Source of the DNA: Sodiomyces alkalinus F11
Taxonomy: Eukaryota; Ascomycota; Sordariomycetes; Glomerellales; Plectosphaerellaceae
NCBI RefSeq assembly: GCF_003711515.1
Contig: NW_021167080.1
Location: 3,632,155-3,696,154 of the forward strand
DNA: 64,000 nt
Direction of reading: 5' to 3'
The number at the start of each line of letters is the position of its first letter. The stretch's first letter is position 1. The notes beneath the pieces were generated by a model. It was not told the DNA's origin. It saw nothing but the letters and a program-made list of their open reading frames with translations, and did not search any database. Positions 33,808-44,588 of the stretch are shown here, piece by piece. The translations under genes were made by a program, and so were the position numbers.

Positions 33808-36800
33808 GGTTGCGGCCTCAATGGGTTGCGAAGTTGATTGCAGCTCGAGTGTGATCAATACCTACCCATTGGGAACGTGAAGATGGCATTCCCGGATTAT
33901 TGATTATGATCTTGCCGAGCAAGCCATAACGTTATTGGCTGACTAAGCTGGATCAAATCGGGACAGGAATGCCAAGAAATGATGTCAAGTGGCAGCAGCT
34001 CCCATCAGCCGTTCTTATCCTCGGTCAACCATTTTCTTTTCCCTTGCCGCATCTCGTTCAGTACCTAATTAATTACACGTAAACCATAACGGCAGAGCTG
34101 CATTCATTTGTACGGATACCTAGGTAATCAAAGAAAAAGCAACAAGAACAGGTGTCATATTCAGACATGCTGAAACCAAGAAAACAAAACAATTGCAGCC
34201 TTTGTTATCCGTATCCGTACATGCATCTCCTTGCGTCAGAGGGCCCTCTTCCCCAGTAACCTATTCTCATTGCAACGCGACTGCTAGATTCCGACGTCAA
34301 GAATTACCTGGGAAATGCCAAGGCAACGTTGCTCGCACCTAGCTTCTTTGGCGAACTCGGAACCTACAGCTTCGAAACCCAGTTTCAGCCGTTTCAGCCG
34401 CCTACCGGATGCAATAGTTACAACAAGTGCTTTTCAAAGATCGCGACTCGTCGAAGAGTTCATCCCTGGATTCCGTCCCTTAACCCAAGTCGTCTCCGTC
34501 CCAGGGCAGTAGGGTAGATCATAGGGAAGTTGTCGCCACCAAAGACGCGCCTCAACCGACCAACCCCGAGATCAGTCATGTCGGAAGGTTAACTGGACTA
34601 AGAACTATGCAAGGTCTTCCCGGGCAAGGTGATTCTTTCCTGGTGATAACTTAATCGTGACTATGAACCTGGCCGACTCTGCAAGATACAGACGTGAGCC
34701 CATCTCGCATGCCTTTCCTTTCTCAGGATCTACATATTCCATGCTACAAAGTTTGAACGTTAGAGCCGGCAAGTTCACCCGTGTCCTCTTACGGACAGGC
34801 TTACATTACACGGAGCATATCAGGTGTTCAAGGTCATCACTTAACCAGACAGTACATCCATCCACCTTCTTCTGGGCATAGAAACATAATGGTAATGCCA
34901 AGCCACTTTACGACAGATACCCAGCTGGCGCAATATGATCGCGTCCTAGATGATCGGAGACGAGACACTGTGAGTTGCGGGACAGGACCAACCAACGTTC
35001 GATCACAGTGCCTGCGAAGTGACCAAGAACTCTGTAGAAGGATTTTTCCTGGAAAATTGGAAAAGGTTTACTATGTCCGGCACAAAAATATGACTGGAGG
35101 GAATAAACAGAAGAAAGGTATCTCGCTAAATGCAGTGAGGATATGGAATACGTTCGAGCAGACAAACGGGGAGAGAAGGCTATCAAAAAGGGACCCCATC
35201 AATGTGGATGAGGCTCGTATGGAGAGTTCGCAAAACTCGTCTCGCTGACGGCTAGTAGATACAAAGATGTTGTGTGGTCAACCAGGCTCACCTCCATAAC
35301 CTACCTACCTGTAAATCGTTCGTCTCATTGCTGTACAACTTAGCTTTGGAAGCTGTCCTACACGTGTAGTTTATTATCAAGGTATCCTGCATGATTGCGG
35401 AGTCTTCCTGCAGAGATTAGAATGCTTCAACCACCTAATACAAGCCTACGAAGTGAACTTATCTCGAGGAGCCACACGCCCACGTCGGCCACAGTCAAAT
35501 CGACATCATCGGGAGGCTGCCATACGTGTATGCTACAGGTTCCAGCCCAGCGGAAAGGCGACAAGGGCTCTATTCACGAATATGGTAGGTACGTTGTAAT
35601 TTATTCGTAGATAAGTTACCCGTTTATTATTTGCTTCTCGGAATGTGACTCCGAGGTCCAGCTGTTGGTTAGGATGCCCAATTCAACCTAGGTACTCTGG
35701 GCGTCCACGCGGTTCATTATTCTGCGACAACACCTAACAGGAAACCTTGTACTCTGTTGCCCCTCCAATCAACGAGAATCATCTGATATTGGACCAGGAC
35801 TAAATCGTTCGATTCCGTATGATTAATTGATCTGAACTGGACTTCGCATTGCTTCGACTACTTGTCCAGTTCAAATTGTTGCCGAAATGTTGAACGTCGG
35901 GAGACTTACCTAATACAAGATAATTCACCAGCGGGAATAAAGCATGCCTGATTGATTCTTCTGCTACATGTCGATCATTGGTTGACTGGACCCTTGTTAG
36001 GGGGATCCTTTTTCGCGTTTCATAATAGGAGCAGAGTGGATCAGCAACATGGGCCGGCAGGCCCGATCTCATCGCGAGAAGATGACGTGGGGTCTATGGC
36101 TTCCGAGTCATCTTGCTCAATCATGAGCCTTTTTGGACATGCAAATGTGAGATTCGTTCATCAGAAGTTTTTCGTACGTACGTCACAAAAAGACGAATAT
36201 TCCCGCCCTTTCTATGGAGAAGTGTCTGACTGTGCCACGACAGATACGATGTACGCGTTAGAGCAGGCGGGATCGGGCAAAGCTTGATGTATGTAATTGG
36301 CTTAAGGTATACGCCTGACAACTGAAGACCGCAGAGCACTTTGTAAGTTGTCAAAACGTCATTCGTGTTTCTTTCTTCGGCTTTTGGGGTCACTTCGTTC
36401 ATACCTACCCCTCTGAAGGATCACGCAGGGTCCGTGGCATCTGGCCTACTCCCAAAGACGCTGGATTTCCAGGTTTGATAGGTAGGTCTTTAGACATGAA
36501 GGAGATGTTTGGTTTTGGTTCTGCTTTTCTTGTGGACGGGACGATTGGAGGAACAACCTGACCTGAACGCCCAAAGGTACCTAGGTACGAAGTAATTACA
36601 TGCTCCGTACGTTGTACTTCGTACAGCTACGTCCAACCCTCCGCTGGCAACTCGCGGCTCACGCGACGGGTGGTCCGGAAACTGCAAGGGATTTTCTTGG
36701 CCATTCCTTTGGTCCACATATTCTCTCATAACGTACTCAATCTAAACCAATAAAATAAGGCCAAGATTGAAGGCTGTGGAGCAGGATCTGCGATCTCGAC

Positions 36801-38042
36801 GCTAAGTGGTCCCCGCTACGTGGCTCGCCGTTTGAGTGGCTTGCCGATAATTGGCACGACTGGTTCTCGTTGATCTGACAGCTGGTCCGGTCCCTTTGGG
36901 AGCTTGGTCGGATCGTTGGATTGTTAGGACGAGTGAGTCGAGGAAGCTAGGAATCGACCGCTTCGTCTCAGTCGAAACCTATCGGGGGGATGGGGAAAGG
37001 ACGAGTCTTCGAAAACCTAACACCACAAAGTTCCCCGACTTTATGTCTCGTTTACCATTTGACGTACAACGTAGGTACTCACTCGCACGTCGGCATTGGC
37101 CTTGGTCTGTGGCGGGAGGAAGCTTAGCTTACCACCAACGGTCACCCGGGTAGGGAGATACCGAAGCCTGTCGGTCCATCCCCAGTTGGTTGACTTTCGG
37201 CACTGATGCCCCTTTCATATCATTGTTGCCAAATGTGAAAAGGGGAGACAGAGCTGAAGTAGATAATTACTGTACAAATGAGTCGGTCGTCCAGCTCAGT
37301 CACAGCTTTCTGTTTTCACGTGCTTTGAATACTTACTGGATTTCTGTGGGTACCCTGTAATTAGTGTCTTGCAAACCCTCGCACCAGTGCGGGTTTGAAC
37401 GCCGGACATGACAAAGTGACATTGTCCGAACATCCAGCTGTGTGTACGATATGTGAGCCTGGACCGTCCCCTTCTCACGGGGGTGCCCTGGGAGGTAGAA
37501 GGGTGAAAGTTGGTAGTGACTTGAGTCATTCATCGATTATCGTCTTTCGATTTAGAGCATGTCACTGCTCTTCTTCAGTCAGCTACAAGGGGCTGTCAGT
37601 ACGAAGTAGGGAGGAAAGACTTGGAGGTTGGGCGTAATATACCATGAACTTTTCACGGTATTATGCCCTCCCTCCCTCCATGATAGGTAGCCCGTGTTTT
37701 CAATACCCTGGGCAGGATATGCAGGACTGGCTGGCCGACTTGGTACGAAGCACTTCGAACGAAGGAATACTGGTATCTAAGCCCCTAGTCCCCGTATCTT
37801 GGCAGATACCTGTGGTAATTTTAAGTGCTCGTCCGAACTCCGAACTCCACACGAAGTAAATACTTCGTGGACTATATAATTACTGCGAACATAACATAAT
37901 TCCGGAGTACCTCCGCATGAGTAGGTCAGAGTTGTGGAGTGGAAGTGGAGGGGGGACTGACAGGGGACGAGGGAGGTACCACACCAGCTTCCAGGTACAG
38001 TATCGGGAAAGAAGGTCCAGATTGGCTGGTACCTGACAATCC
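33808..38042. other. Gene-free gap
   Basis: 4.2 kb with no recognisable coding sequence, RNA gene or intact repeat. It carries two TACCTAGGTA palindromes (34117-34126, 36578-36587), the latter in a cluster with ACGAAGTA, GCTCCGTACG and GTACTTCGTAC (36585-36625), and several other ACGAAGTA words near 37740-37870. Short open frames (for example 34781-35248) show no domain, no splice structure and unbiased composition. Confidence 0.55.
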
Positions 38043-39331
38043 ATGGGCGTTGGGCGAAGTACACGTACCTCCTTGCCCGGCCATCTTAAATGTTCGTTGA
38101 TCCCATTTGACCGCCCTCCCTGCCCTCCCTGCATTCGTCCTTTGCCTTTTACCCTTCTTAGGCTTCTTTTCTGTCGATCACTCACATCAAGTGGTTCGTT
38201 CTTTTCATTTCTCTTTTTTCTCTCCTCTCTTCTTGACCGAGAGGTTGAGTTGTTTTTGTGGTTTCGTGCTTCCTGTTTTGTTGTTGATACCTCTCGACCG
38301 ACCGTTCATTCACGCGAATATACCCAAGGTATTGAAAGTATTGAAACATCTGGCTCTTGCTTCTGCATTCCATTACAAGTCATCTATCGCCTCTTCCTCC
38401 GGTCGATAGAATCACGCAAGGCAGTTCATTCGCACTCCGTACTACGGATACCACGGACACTTCGCCTCGAGGTTTCATTCGATCATTACTTCCCTTGTTA
38501 CACCGAGGAGCAGCTGAATCGCCATCAACGCTCATCCTTCCTTTCAACATCCAACTTCCCGGTAGCCTGCTGTGCTGGCATTCTCGGAAACTGTTTTTTA
38601 CTCTCTCAAGGGGCTCAGCAAACCCGGATTCCCTCTCCAGTCACAGTCGCAGACGCAAAGGACGTCAACGACGAACCTCACGAGCAACTAGCAGATTGCA
38701 TCACTTCGCAGGCCCGAAGACATTATACCACCTTCTTCCAACTCGCACTCATTCGGTTTTCGTCATTGTCCGTATACGAATAAACGGGATCGCCTTGAAC
38801 CAGGGGAAAAGATCTACTCGAGGGAAGCACTGGGTCCCTGTATTAGTTGATCATATCGAACCCTTCCATTCCTCGTCGACCTCGCAGACCCTTCCGACCT
38901 TCATCCACGGACCTGTACACATTCCTTTGTCCGAAGACAGTCTAGACATTCTGCGCTGTTCTCTTTGAGCAGCCAGCTTATCCGGTCTCACCTAGGCTGT
39001 CCCCTCTGGTTATCATTGTTCTTTCCTACGAGTCTCTTTGACACACCAGGCGACAATGCGATTATATCTGGCTGTTCAATAGAACGTCAGTCACATTTGA
39101 GCAGCAGCCTCCCACTCCCTTGGGGAAGGTTGAGTCACGAATCTCAACGACACGACACTCACACTCTGTTACCTTCACACGCACAAGAAATCAAAACAAG
39201 AAAACAAAACAAAACATCGTACAACAGCTTCCCAGAAGTCGGCCTGCGCACTTTCGGCCGTCTAACATTCCCCCGTCGAGACGCCTCAACATCACGAGAA
39301 GACTACCGACACGAAACACCTTATTCGCAAA
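38043..39331 (+). promoter_or_regulatory. Pyrimidine-rich upstream/leader region of the ferric reductase
   Basis: 1.3 kb with a strong C/T bias on the plus strand, many short upstream ATGs and overlapping open frames in all three frames. The composition resembles a long 5' untranslated region rather than protein. No intron-supported coding model could be built. No clear GATA-type iron-repressor palindrome was found. Confidence 0.45.
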
Positions 39332-41224
39332 ATGCCCTTTCCCCGCCACAGGCTCGCCGGCCTGGAAGACATGACCCCAACCGTGGCCCTGGCCGCGCGG
39401 GCTCATGACACTTCCACTGAAGAGCCCTCCAGCACCTCGACCATCTCTCCTTACCACTCCGCCCTCGCGGGCGTCAACCAACCCCTTAACATGGCTTTCG
39501 TCGACGCCCTATGGTGGACGCTAGGCGGTATGGCCCTTATCGTTCTCATCATCCGCATAGGCCAAATCGCCTGGACACACTTGAGACGCCTTACGGCCAT
39601 GTCCCTGCCCGCCGAAAACCAGGAATACTGGAAGCGCGCCCAGTGGAACTGGATGCCCTGGTTGAAGAAGCAAATCATCTACGCCCCGTTTTGGAAGAAA
39701 CGGCATAACCGCGAGTTTCGCCTGTCCAAGGCTGGCCACATGGGTGTCCTGCCTTCGCGTCTTCACAGCATCATGCTCCTCATCTGGGTCATCAGCAACC
39801 TCGTCTACATGTTCGTCCTCAACTGGCGCCAGGAGAACGTGTACGCCTTCGCCGCCGAAGTCCGTGGCCGCTCCGGCACCCTCTCAGTCGTCAATATGGT
39901 TCCCCTTGTCATCTTTGCTGGTCGCAACAACCCGCTCATCAGCTGGCTGCACATTAGCTTCGACACCTATAACCTGCTCCATCGCTGGATGGGCCGCATC
40001 TCCGTCATCGAGGCCATCATTCACACTGTCGCTTGGCTTTTCGTCCGGGTGGCCGACGGTGGCTGGGAGGCGGTCAGAGAGCGCATCTTCCACAAGGCCT
40101 TCGAGGCCTCCGGCATGCTCGGCACTTTGGCCATGACCATCCTCATTATTCTTTCCGTCTCGCCCGTCCGTCACGCCTTTTACGAGACATTCCTCAATGT
40201 CCATATCATTCTGGCCCTTGTCACCGTTGTCTGCACTTATATTCACTGTGCCACCTCGGCACACCCGGGCGGTCTCCCGCAGCTTCCCTGGATGATGGCC
40301 ATCTTCGTCCTTTGGTTCCTGGAGCGTCTCGCCCGCGTTCTCCGCACCGCGTATCTTAACTGGTCTGAGCGGGGCTTCACCGACGCTGTGTGCGAGCCCA
40401 TGCCTGGTGACTGCACCCGCGTCACCATGCACTTGCCCCGGTATGTCGACGTGAAGCCGGGTACTCACTGTTATCTCCGCTTCGCCAAAATCAGGCCCTG
40501 GGAATGCCACCCTTTCTCGGTCGCCTGGGTTGAGCATGTCCCCGTCCACGATAAACTCGGCTTTCGCAGCGATGAAGACGAGGAGAAGCAACCGATGACA
40601 CGGCTGGACCCGAAAAACACGACCACGTCGGTTTCATTCGTGATTGGGGCGCAGACGGGCTTCACTCGCAAACTCTTTGACACGGCCCGAGCCTCAGGCG
40701 CACCGGCCATCACACTTCGCGCCGCCATCGAAGGTCCATACGCGGGTCACCACTCGCTCGACTCGTACGGTCATGCCGTTCTTTTTGCGGGCGCCACAGG
40801 TATCACGCACCAGCTCTCATACCTCAAGCCCATCATCGAGGGGTACAACGCAGGAACCGTGGCGACGCGGCGTATTACGTTGGTGTGGATTGTGCGGGAC
40901 TACGAAGCTCTGGAGTGGGTGCGGCCATGGATGGATACGGTGCTCCGGATGCCTAGTCGGCGTGACATTTTGCGAATCCAGCTCTTCGTGACTCGACCCA
41001 AGAACCCCCGGGAAATCGTCAGCGCCAGCTCAACGGTGCAGATGTTCCCTGGGCGGCCGAATATAGCAACGCTGCTACGAAAGGAGGTGGAGGACCAGAA
41101 GGGAGCCATGTGCGTCACGGTCTGCGGACCGGGGGCACTGGCCGACGACGTTCGCCTTGCCGTTCGGACAGTGCAAGACGAAGGAACCGTGGTGGATTTC
41201 GTGGAGGAAAGCTTCACGTGGTAA
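39332..41224 (+). CDS. FRE-type ferric/cupric reductase
   Basis: Plasma-membrane flavocytochrome that reduces extracellular Fe(III) or Cu(II) using cytosolic NADPH. Single exon, 630 aa. After an N-terminal membrane helix (WWTLGGMALIVLIIRIG) comes the ferric reductase transmembrane domain with two bis-His haem pairs spaced by 13: His217/His231 (HRWMGRISVIEAIIH) and His291/His305 (HIILALVTVVCTYIH). The FAD-binding motif is CHPFSVAW (about 390) and the NADPH motif is FAGATGIT. The C-terminus ends VEESFTW, as in this family. It lacks an extracellular signal peptide of the long FRE type. No ferroxidase, permease or siderophore gene is adjacent, so the physiological metal is not decided by context. 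Confidence 0.93.
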   Translation: MPFPRHRLAGLEDMTPTVALAARAHDTSTEEPSSTSTISPYHSALAGVNQPLNMAFVDALWWTLGGMALIVLIIRIGQIAWTHLRRLTAMSLPAENQEYWKRAQWNWMPWLKKQIIYAPFWKKRHNREFRLSKAGHMGVLPSRLHSIMLLIWVISNLVYMFVLNWRQENVYAFAAEVRGRSGTLSVVNMVPLVIFAGRNNPLISWLHISFDTYNLLHRWMGRISVIEAIIHTVAWLFVRVADGGWEAVRERIFHKAFEASGMLGTLAMTILIILSVSPVRHAFYETFLNVHIILALVTVVCTYIHCATSAHPGGLPQLPWMMAIFVLWFLERLARVLRTAYLNWSERGFTDAVCEPMPGDCTRVTMHLPRYVDVKPGTHCYLRFAKIRPWECHPFSVAWVEHVPVHDKLGFRSDEDEEKQPMTRLDPKNTTTSVSFVIGAQTGFTRKLFDTARASGAPAITLRAAIEGPYAGHHSLDSYGHAVLFAGATGITHQLSYLKPIIEGYNAGTVATRRITLVWIVRDYEALEWVRPWMDTVLRMPSRRDILRIQLFVTRPKNPREIVSASSTVQMFPGRPNIATLLRKEVEDQKGAMCVTVCGPGALADDVRLAVRTVQDEGTVVDFVEESFTW

Positions 41225-42299
41225 ATATTCGTTGCGACTTGGACAGCAGTAAAGCAGAGGATGCTCTCCTGCTGAGGGGTGGTATGCATATACACCCTTT
41301 CACGACAGTACATATCCTGAAACCAACTATCCAATATTCCAGAGCGAGGAGCAATGGGGACTTGAAAACAGGGACGGGACAGGCAGTCCCCCCTGAATCT
41401 TCTTCATCCGGGGGTTTTTTTTTTCCCTACTTCTTTTTCGTTCCTTCCCTTCTTTTGTACATACTTCTTTCAACCCCTTTTTTCTTCTGGGCCCCCGGGG
41501 TGGTCGTCTAGATTTTTCGGGGATTTTCTTTTCTCCTGCATTGGTTTGAGTTCAGAAGGGAGATATAGACATGAGCCCTGTATATCGAGAATTGATGGTG
41601 TTGGATATGAGAACTCGTTACTTTACACGCGGGGATCGTAAGTGGCTAAGGTAGTTGAGAATGCTGCCACGCTGCCATGACTCGGGTCTTTCCCGCCACC
41701 AAACCACCACTCTGCCCAAAGCCGTTACAAGGGCGCGCCACGCCCTTGGTGCTGATACAATAGGAAGTATAGTACAGTCACTGCCCCACCTATGTACATG
41801 GCCCATCTCGGCTTGCATCGTGCTATTCTCTGTATGGATACGTGTAGAAGCTAATAGTTATCGAATAAAATCCAAGGAATCCAAAAAAAAATTAGAAGAC
41901 AACCTGATATGGCGAGGTGTGAGCGGCAATCCACGGTTGGCAGTCGACGTCTGTATGGTCGGTCAGCGGTGCCCCGCCAGGTCCGATTAACGGCCAAGAG
42001 ACGTGGAGGGGTTCTTTGACTTTACCGAGACTTGGGGTAAGGTAGAAGAAGTGAGTCAACTTTTTTCCCTACCTACCTAAAAGGTACCCATCATACTTAA
42101 CCGTACTGAGTACGGCATTGAAAAGTTCAGTTCTCTCCTCGTCGTTTGTCCAATTGGCAATTTATTTTTCTTCTCCCTCGACCTGACCTCCCTTGTTTAC
42201 CGTTTCACTTGTGACGGCCATATCCGTCCACCTCGAATCCCCCCACGATACCACACGCCCTCGGTACAAGGAGTTCGTGTTGCCCCGCCTCGCACAAAG
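41225..42299. other. Intergenic region FRE-LEU4
   Basis: 1.1 kb without a gene. A T/C-rich stretch follows the FRE stop (41400-41540), probably its 3' end. A CTACCTACC word lies near 42070 in the LEU4 promoter. Confidence 0.55.
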
Positions 42300-44276
42300 A
42301 TGCCGATGTAAGTTGGCTGCCCATGGCCATGATTAACTCCCAGTCCCTTCCCTTCACGCCAAATTATTGAGTGTTGGGCCGAGATCTGACGCCAGTGTCT
42401 TCTCCCTGCTTTTTTTAGGCTCAAAGAACCTTGGAAGAAATACAGAAAGTTCCCTACTCTGCACCTCCCCGACCGCCAATGGCCCTCCAAGACAATCGAT
42501 AAGGCCCCACGATGGCTGTCCACAGACCTACGGGACGGCAACCAGAGTTTGGTTGACCCCATGGCACGTATATCCTGCGCGGCATTCCCACGGTGTTTCT
42601 TGACTCTTTGGACTAACATGAGTCTTTTTGGATCCGTTAGAACGGTGACGAGAAATGGCGCTACTTCAAAATGCTCTGCGAGCTGGGCTATAAGGAGATC
42701 GAAGTGTCCTTCCCCTCGGCCTCCCAAACGGACTTCGACTTTACGCGACGTCTTATTGAGACCCCCGGCGCCGTCCCCGACGACGTCTATCTTCAGGTCC
42801 TGTCCCCCTGCCGAGAGGACCTCATCCGCCGCACCGTCGAATCAGTGAAAGGCGCGAAAAATGCCATCATCCACATCTATCTCGCCACCAGCGAGTGCTT
42901 CCGGAGGATCGTCTTCAACTTTTCAGAAGAAGAGAGCCTGGAACTTGCCGTTCGCTGCACCAAGCTCGTCAGGTCTCTGACCAAGGACGATCCCCAACAG
43001 GCCGGCACAAACTGGCAATTCGAGTTCAGTCCCGAAACCTTCTCCGACACCGATGCCCAGTTCGCCGTGCAGATTTGTGAAGCCGTGAAGAATGCATGGG
43101 GACCGACGGAGGAGAATCCCATCATCTTCAATCTTCCGGCCACCGTGGAAATGTCGACTCCCAACGTCTACGCCGACCACATTGAGTACTTCTGCCGGAA
43201 CATCACCGAGCGCGAGAAGATTTGCGTCTCTCTCCACCCCCACAACGATCGCGGCTGCGCGGTGGCGGCGGCTGAGCTCGCCCAAATGGCCGGCGCGGAC
43301 CGCGTTGAGGGATGCCTCTTTGGCAACGGAGAGCGCACGGGTAATGTAGATCTGGTCACTTTGGCCCTGAACCTGTACACCCAGGGTATACATCCCAACG
43401 TCGACTTCTCCGACCTGAACGGGGTCATCGATATGGTCGAGGTCTGCAACAAAATCCCGGTACATCCACGCGCGCCTTACGGCGGCTCACTGGTGGTTTG
43501 TGCTTTCTCTGGCTCCCACCAGGATGCCATCAAGAAGGGCTTTCAGAAGCGAGAGAAGGAGGGCAAGGGATTCGAGGACCATTGGCAGATCCCTTATCTA
43601 CCGCTCGATCCCGAGGATATCGGCCGGACATACGAAGCCATCATCCGCGTCAACTCTCAGAGCGGCAAAGGCGGTGCCGCCTGGATCATCCTGCGGAAGC
43701 TGCAGCTCGACCTGCCACGCGGTTTGCAAGTCGCCTTCTCCAACGTGGTTCAGAGGCGGGCGGACGAGCTGGGCAGAGAGCTTCTCTCGGCCGAGATCAC
43801 GGACCTCTTCGAGAAGACGTATTTCCTGCGAGACAACCCCCGGTTCACCCTCGTCGACTACGCCATCAACCCTGACCGGTCGCGATCCCCTGCGCCGCCG
43901 GAGCCGGGCAAAACGCAAGACACCAAGAACCTCATGCGGGTATTCGAGGGTGTGATTGCTATTGATGGGCGGGAGTACAAGCTGAAAGGTCGTGGCAATG
44001 GCCCGATCTCCAGTCTGGCCGACGCGCTGAAGGGCGTCGGACTAGATATCGACGTCAACGACTACAAGGAACATGCGATCGGCGAAGGACGGAACGTCAA
44101 GGCCGCCACGTACATAGAATGCACTGTCGGACCGGCCAAGCAGAAATTCTGGGGTATTGGCATCCATGAGGACGTTGTGCAGAGCTCTCTGATCGCTCTG
44201 CTGAGTGCTGCCAGCAACGTGAGTACCATTCTTCCTTTGTTTACCTGTCCCTCTTCTGTCTCTCCCGCCCTCCTTC

Positions 44277-44355
<79 letters not shown>

Positions 44356-44588
44356 ACAAAAAGAATCTGAGGATGAGAATGTATGCTGACACTGTGTTTT
44401 CCTGCTCGCAGTTCGTCGCCAGCCGACCAGGAAGCCCTATACCATCTAGACCCTTGTCGGCCGGTACCTCCAGCAAGCAACTGGATCCGAACAATACCCG
44501 CCCTAGCGGCGTCAATGAGGCGGCAGTTGCTCCTCAAGAAGCGAATGGTTTGATCGCCACGCTGGAGGAGAAGGCGAACGGCATGTAA
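42300..44588 (+). CDS. LEU4: 2-isopropylmalate synthase
   Basis: Condenses acetyl-CoA with 2-oxoisovalerate, the first committed step of leucine synthesis. Four exons (42300-42307, 42419-42563, 42641-44218, 44412-44588) give 635 aa. Exon 1 is just 8 nt (MPM split by the intron). Motifs: [11 protein letters not shown] (metal ligand Asp), [11 protein letters not shown] (metal-binding HxH-like), [13 protein letters not shown]. The C-terminal third (from about [14 protein letters not shown]) is the leucine-sensing regulatory domain. Intron 2 has a GC donor (ATG|GCACGT), the only junction that restores [12 protein letters not shown]. Intron 3 carries a long CA/CT microsatellite. The last exon encodes a Ser/Pro/Asn tail ending EEKANGM. 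Mitochondrial versus cytosolic location cannot be decided; no clear presequence is present. Confidence 0.95.
44280..44352. repeat. LEU4: Compound (CA)n(CT)n microsatellite in LEU4 intron 3
   Basis: About 12 CA units run directly into about 24 CT units inside the last intron of LEU4. The run ends about 60 nt before the acceptor. Confidence 0.95.

Noticed and set aside
34781..35248. 155-codon frame in the large gap
   Set aside because: No domain, no splice structure, unbiased composition.
37130..37165. Possible third MITE end at the CACCCGGGTAGG word
   Set aside because: No matching opposite terminus or interior sequence follows within 200 bp.
38043..39408. Open frames of 147-246 codons upstream of the ferric reductase
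   Set aside because: They overlap in different frames, are rich in Ser/Leu/Phe from C/T-biased DNA, and have no domain or intron support.
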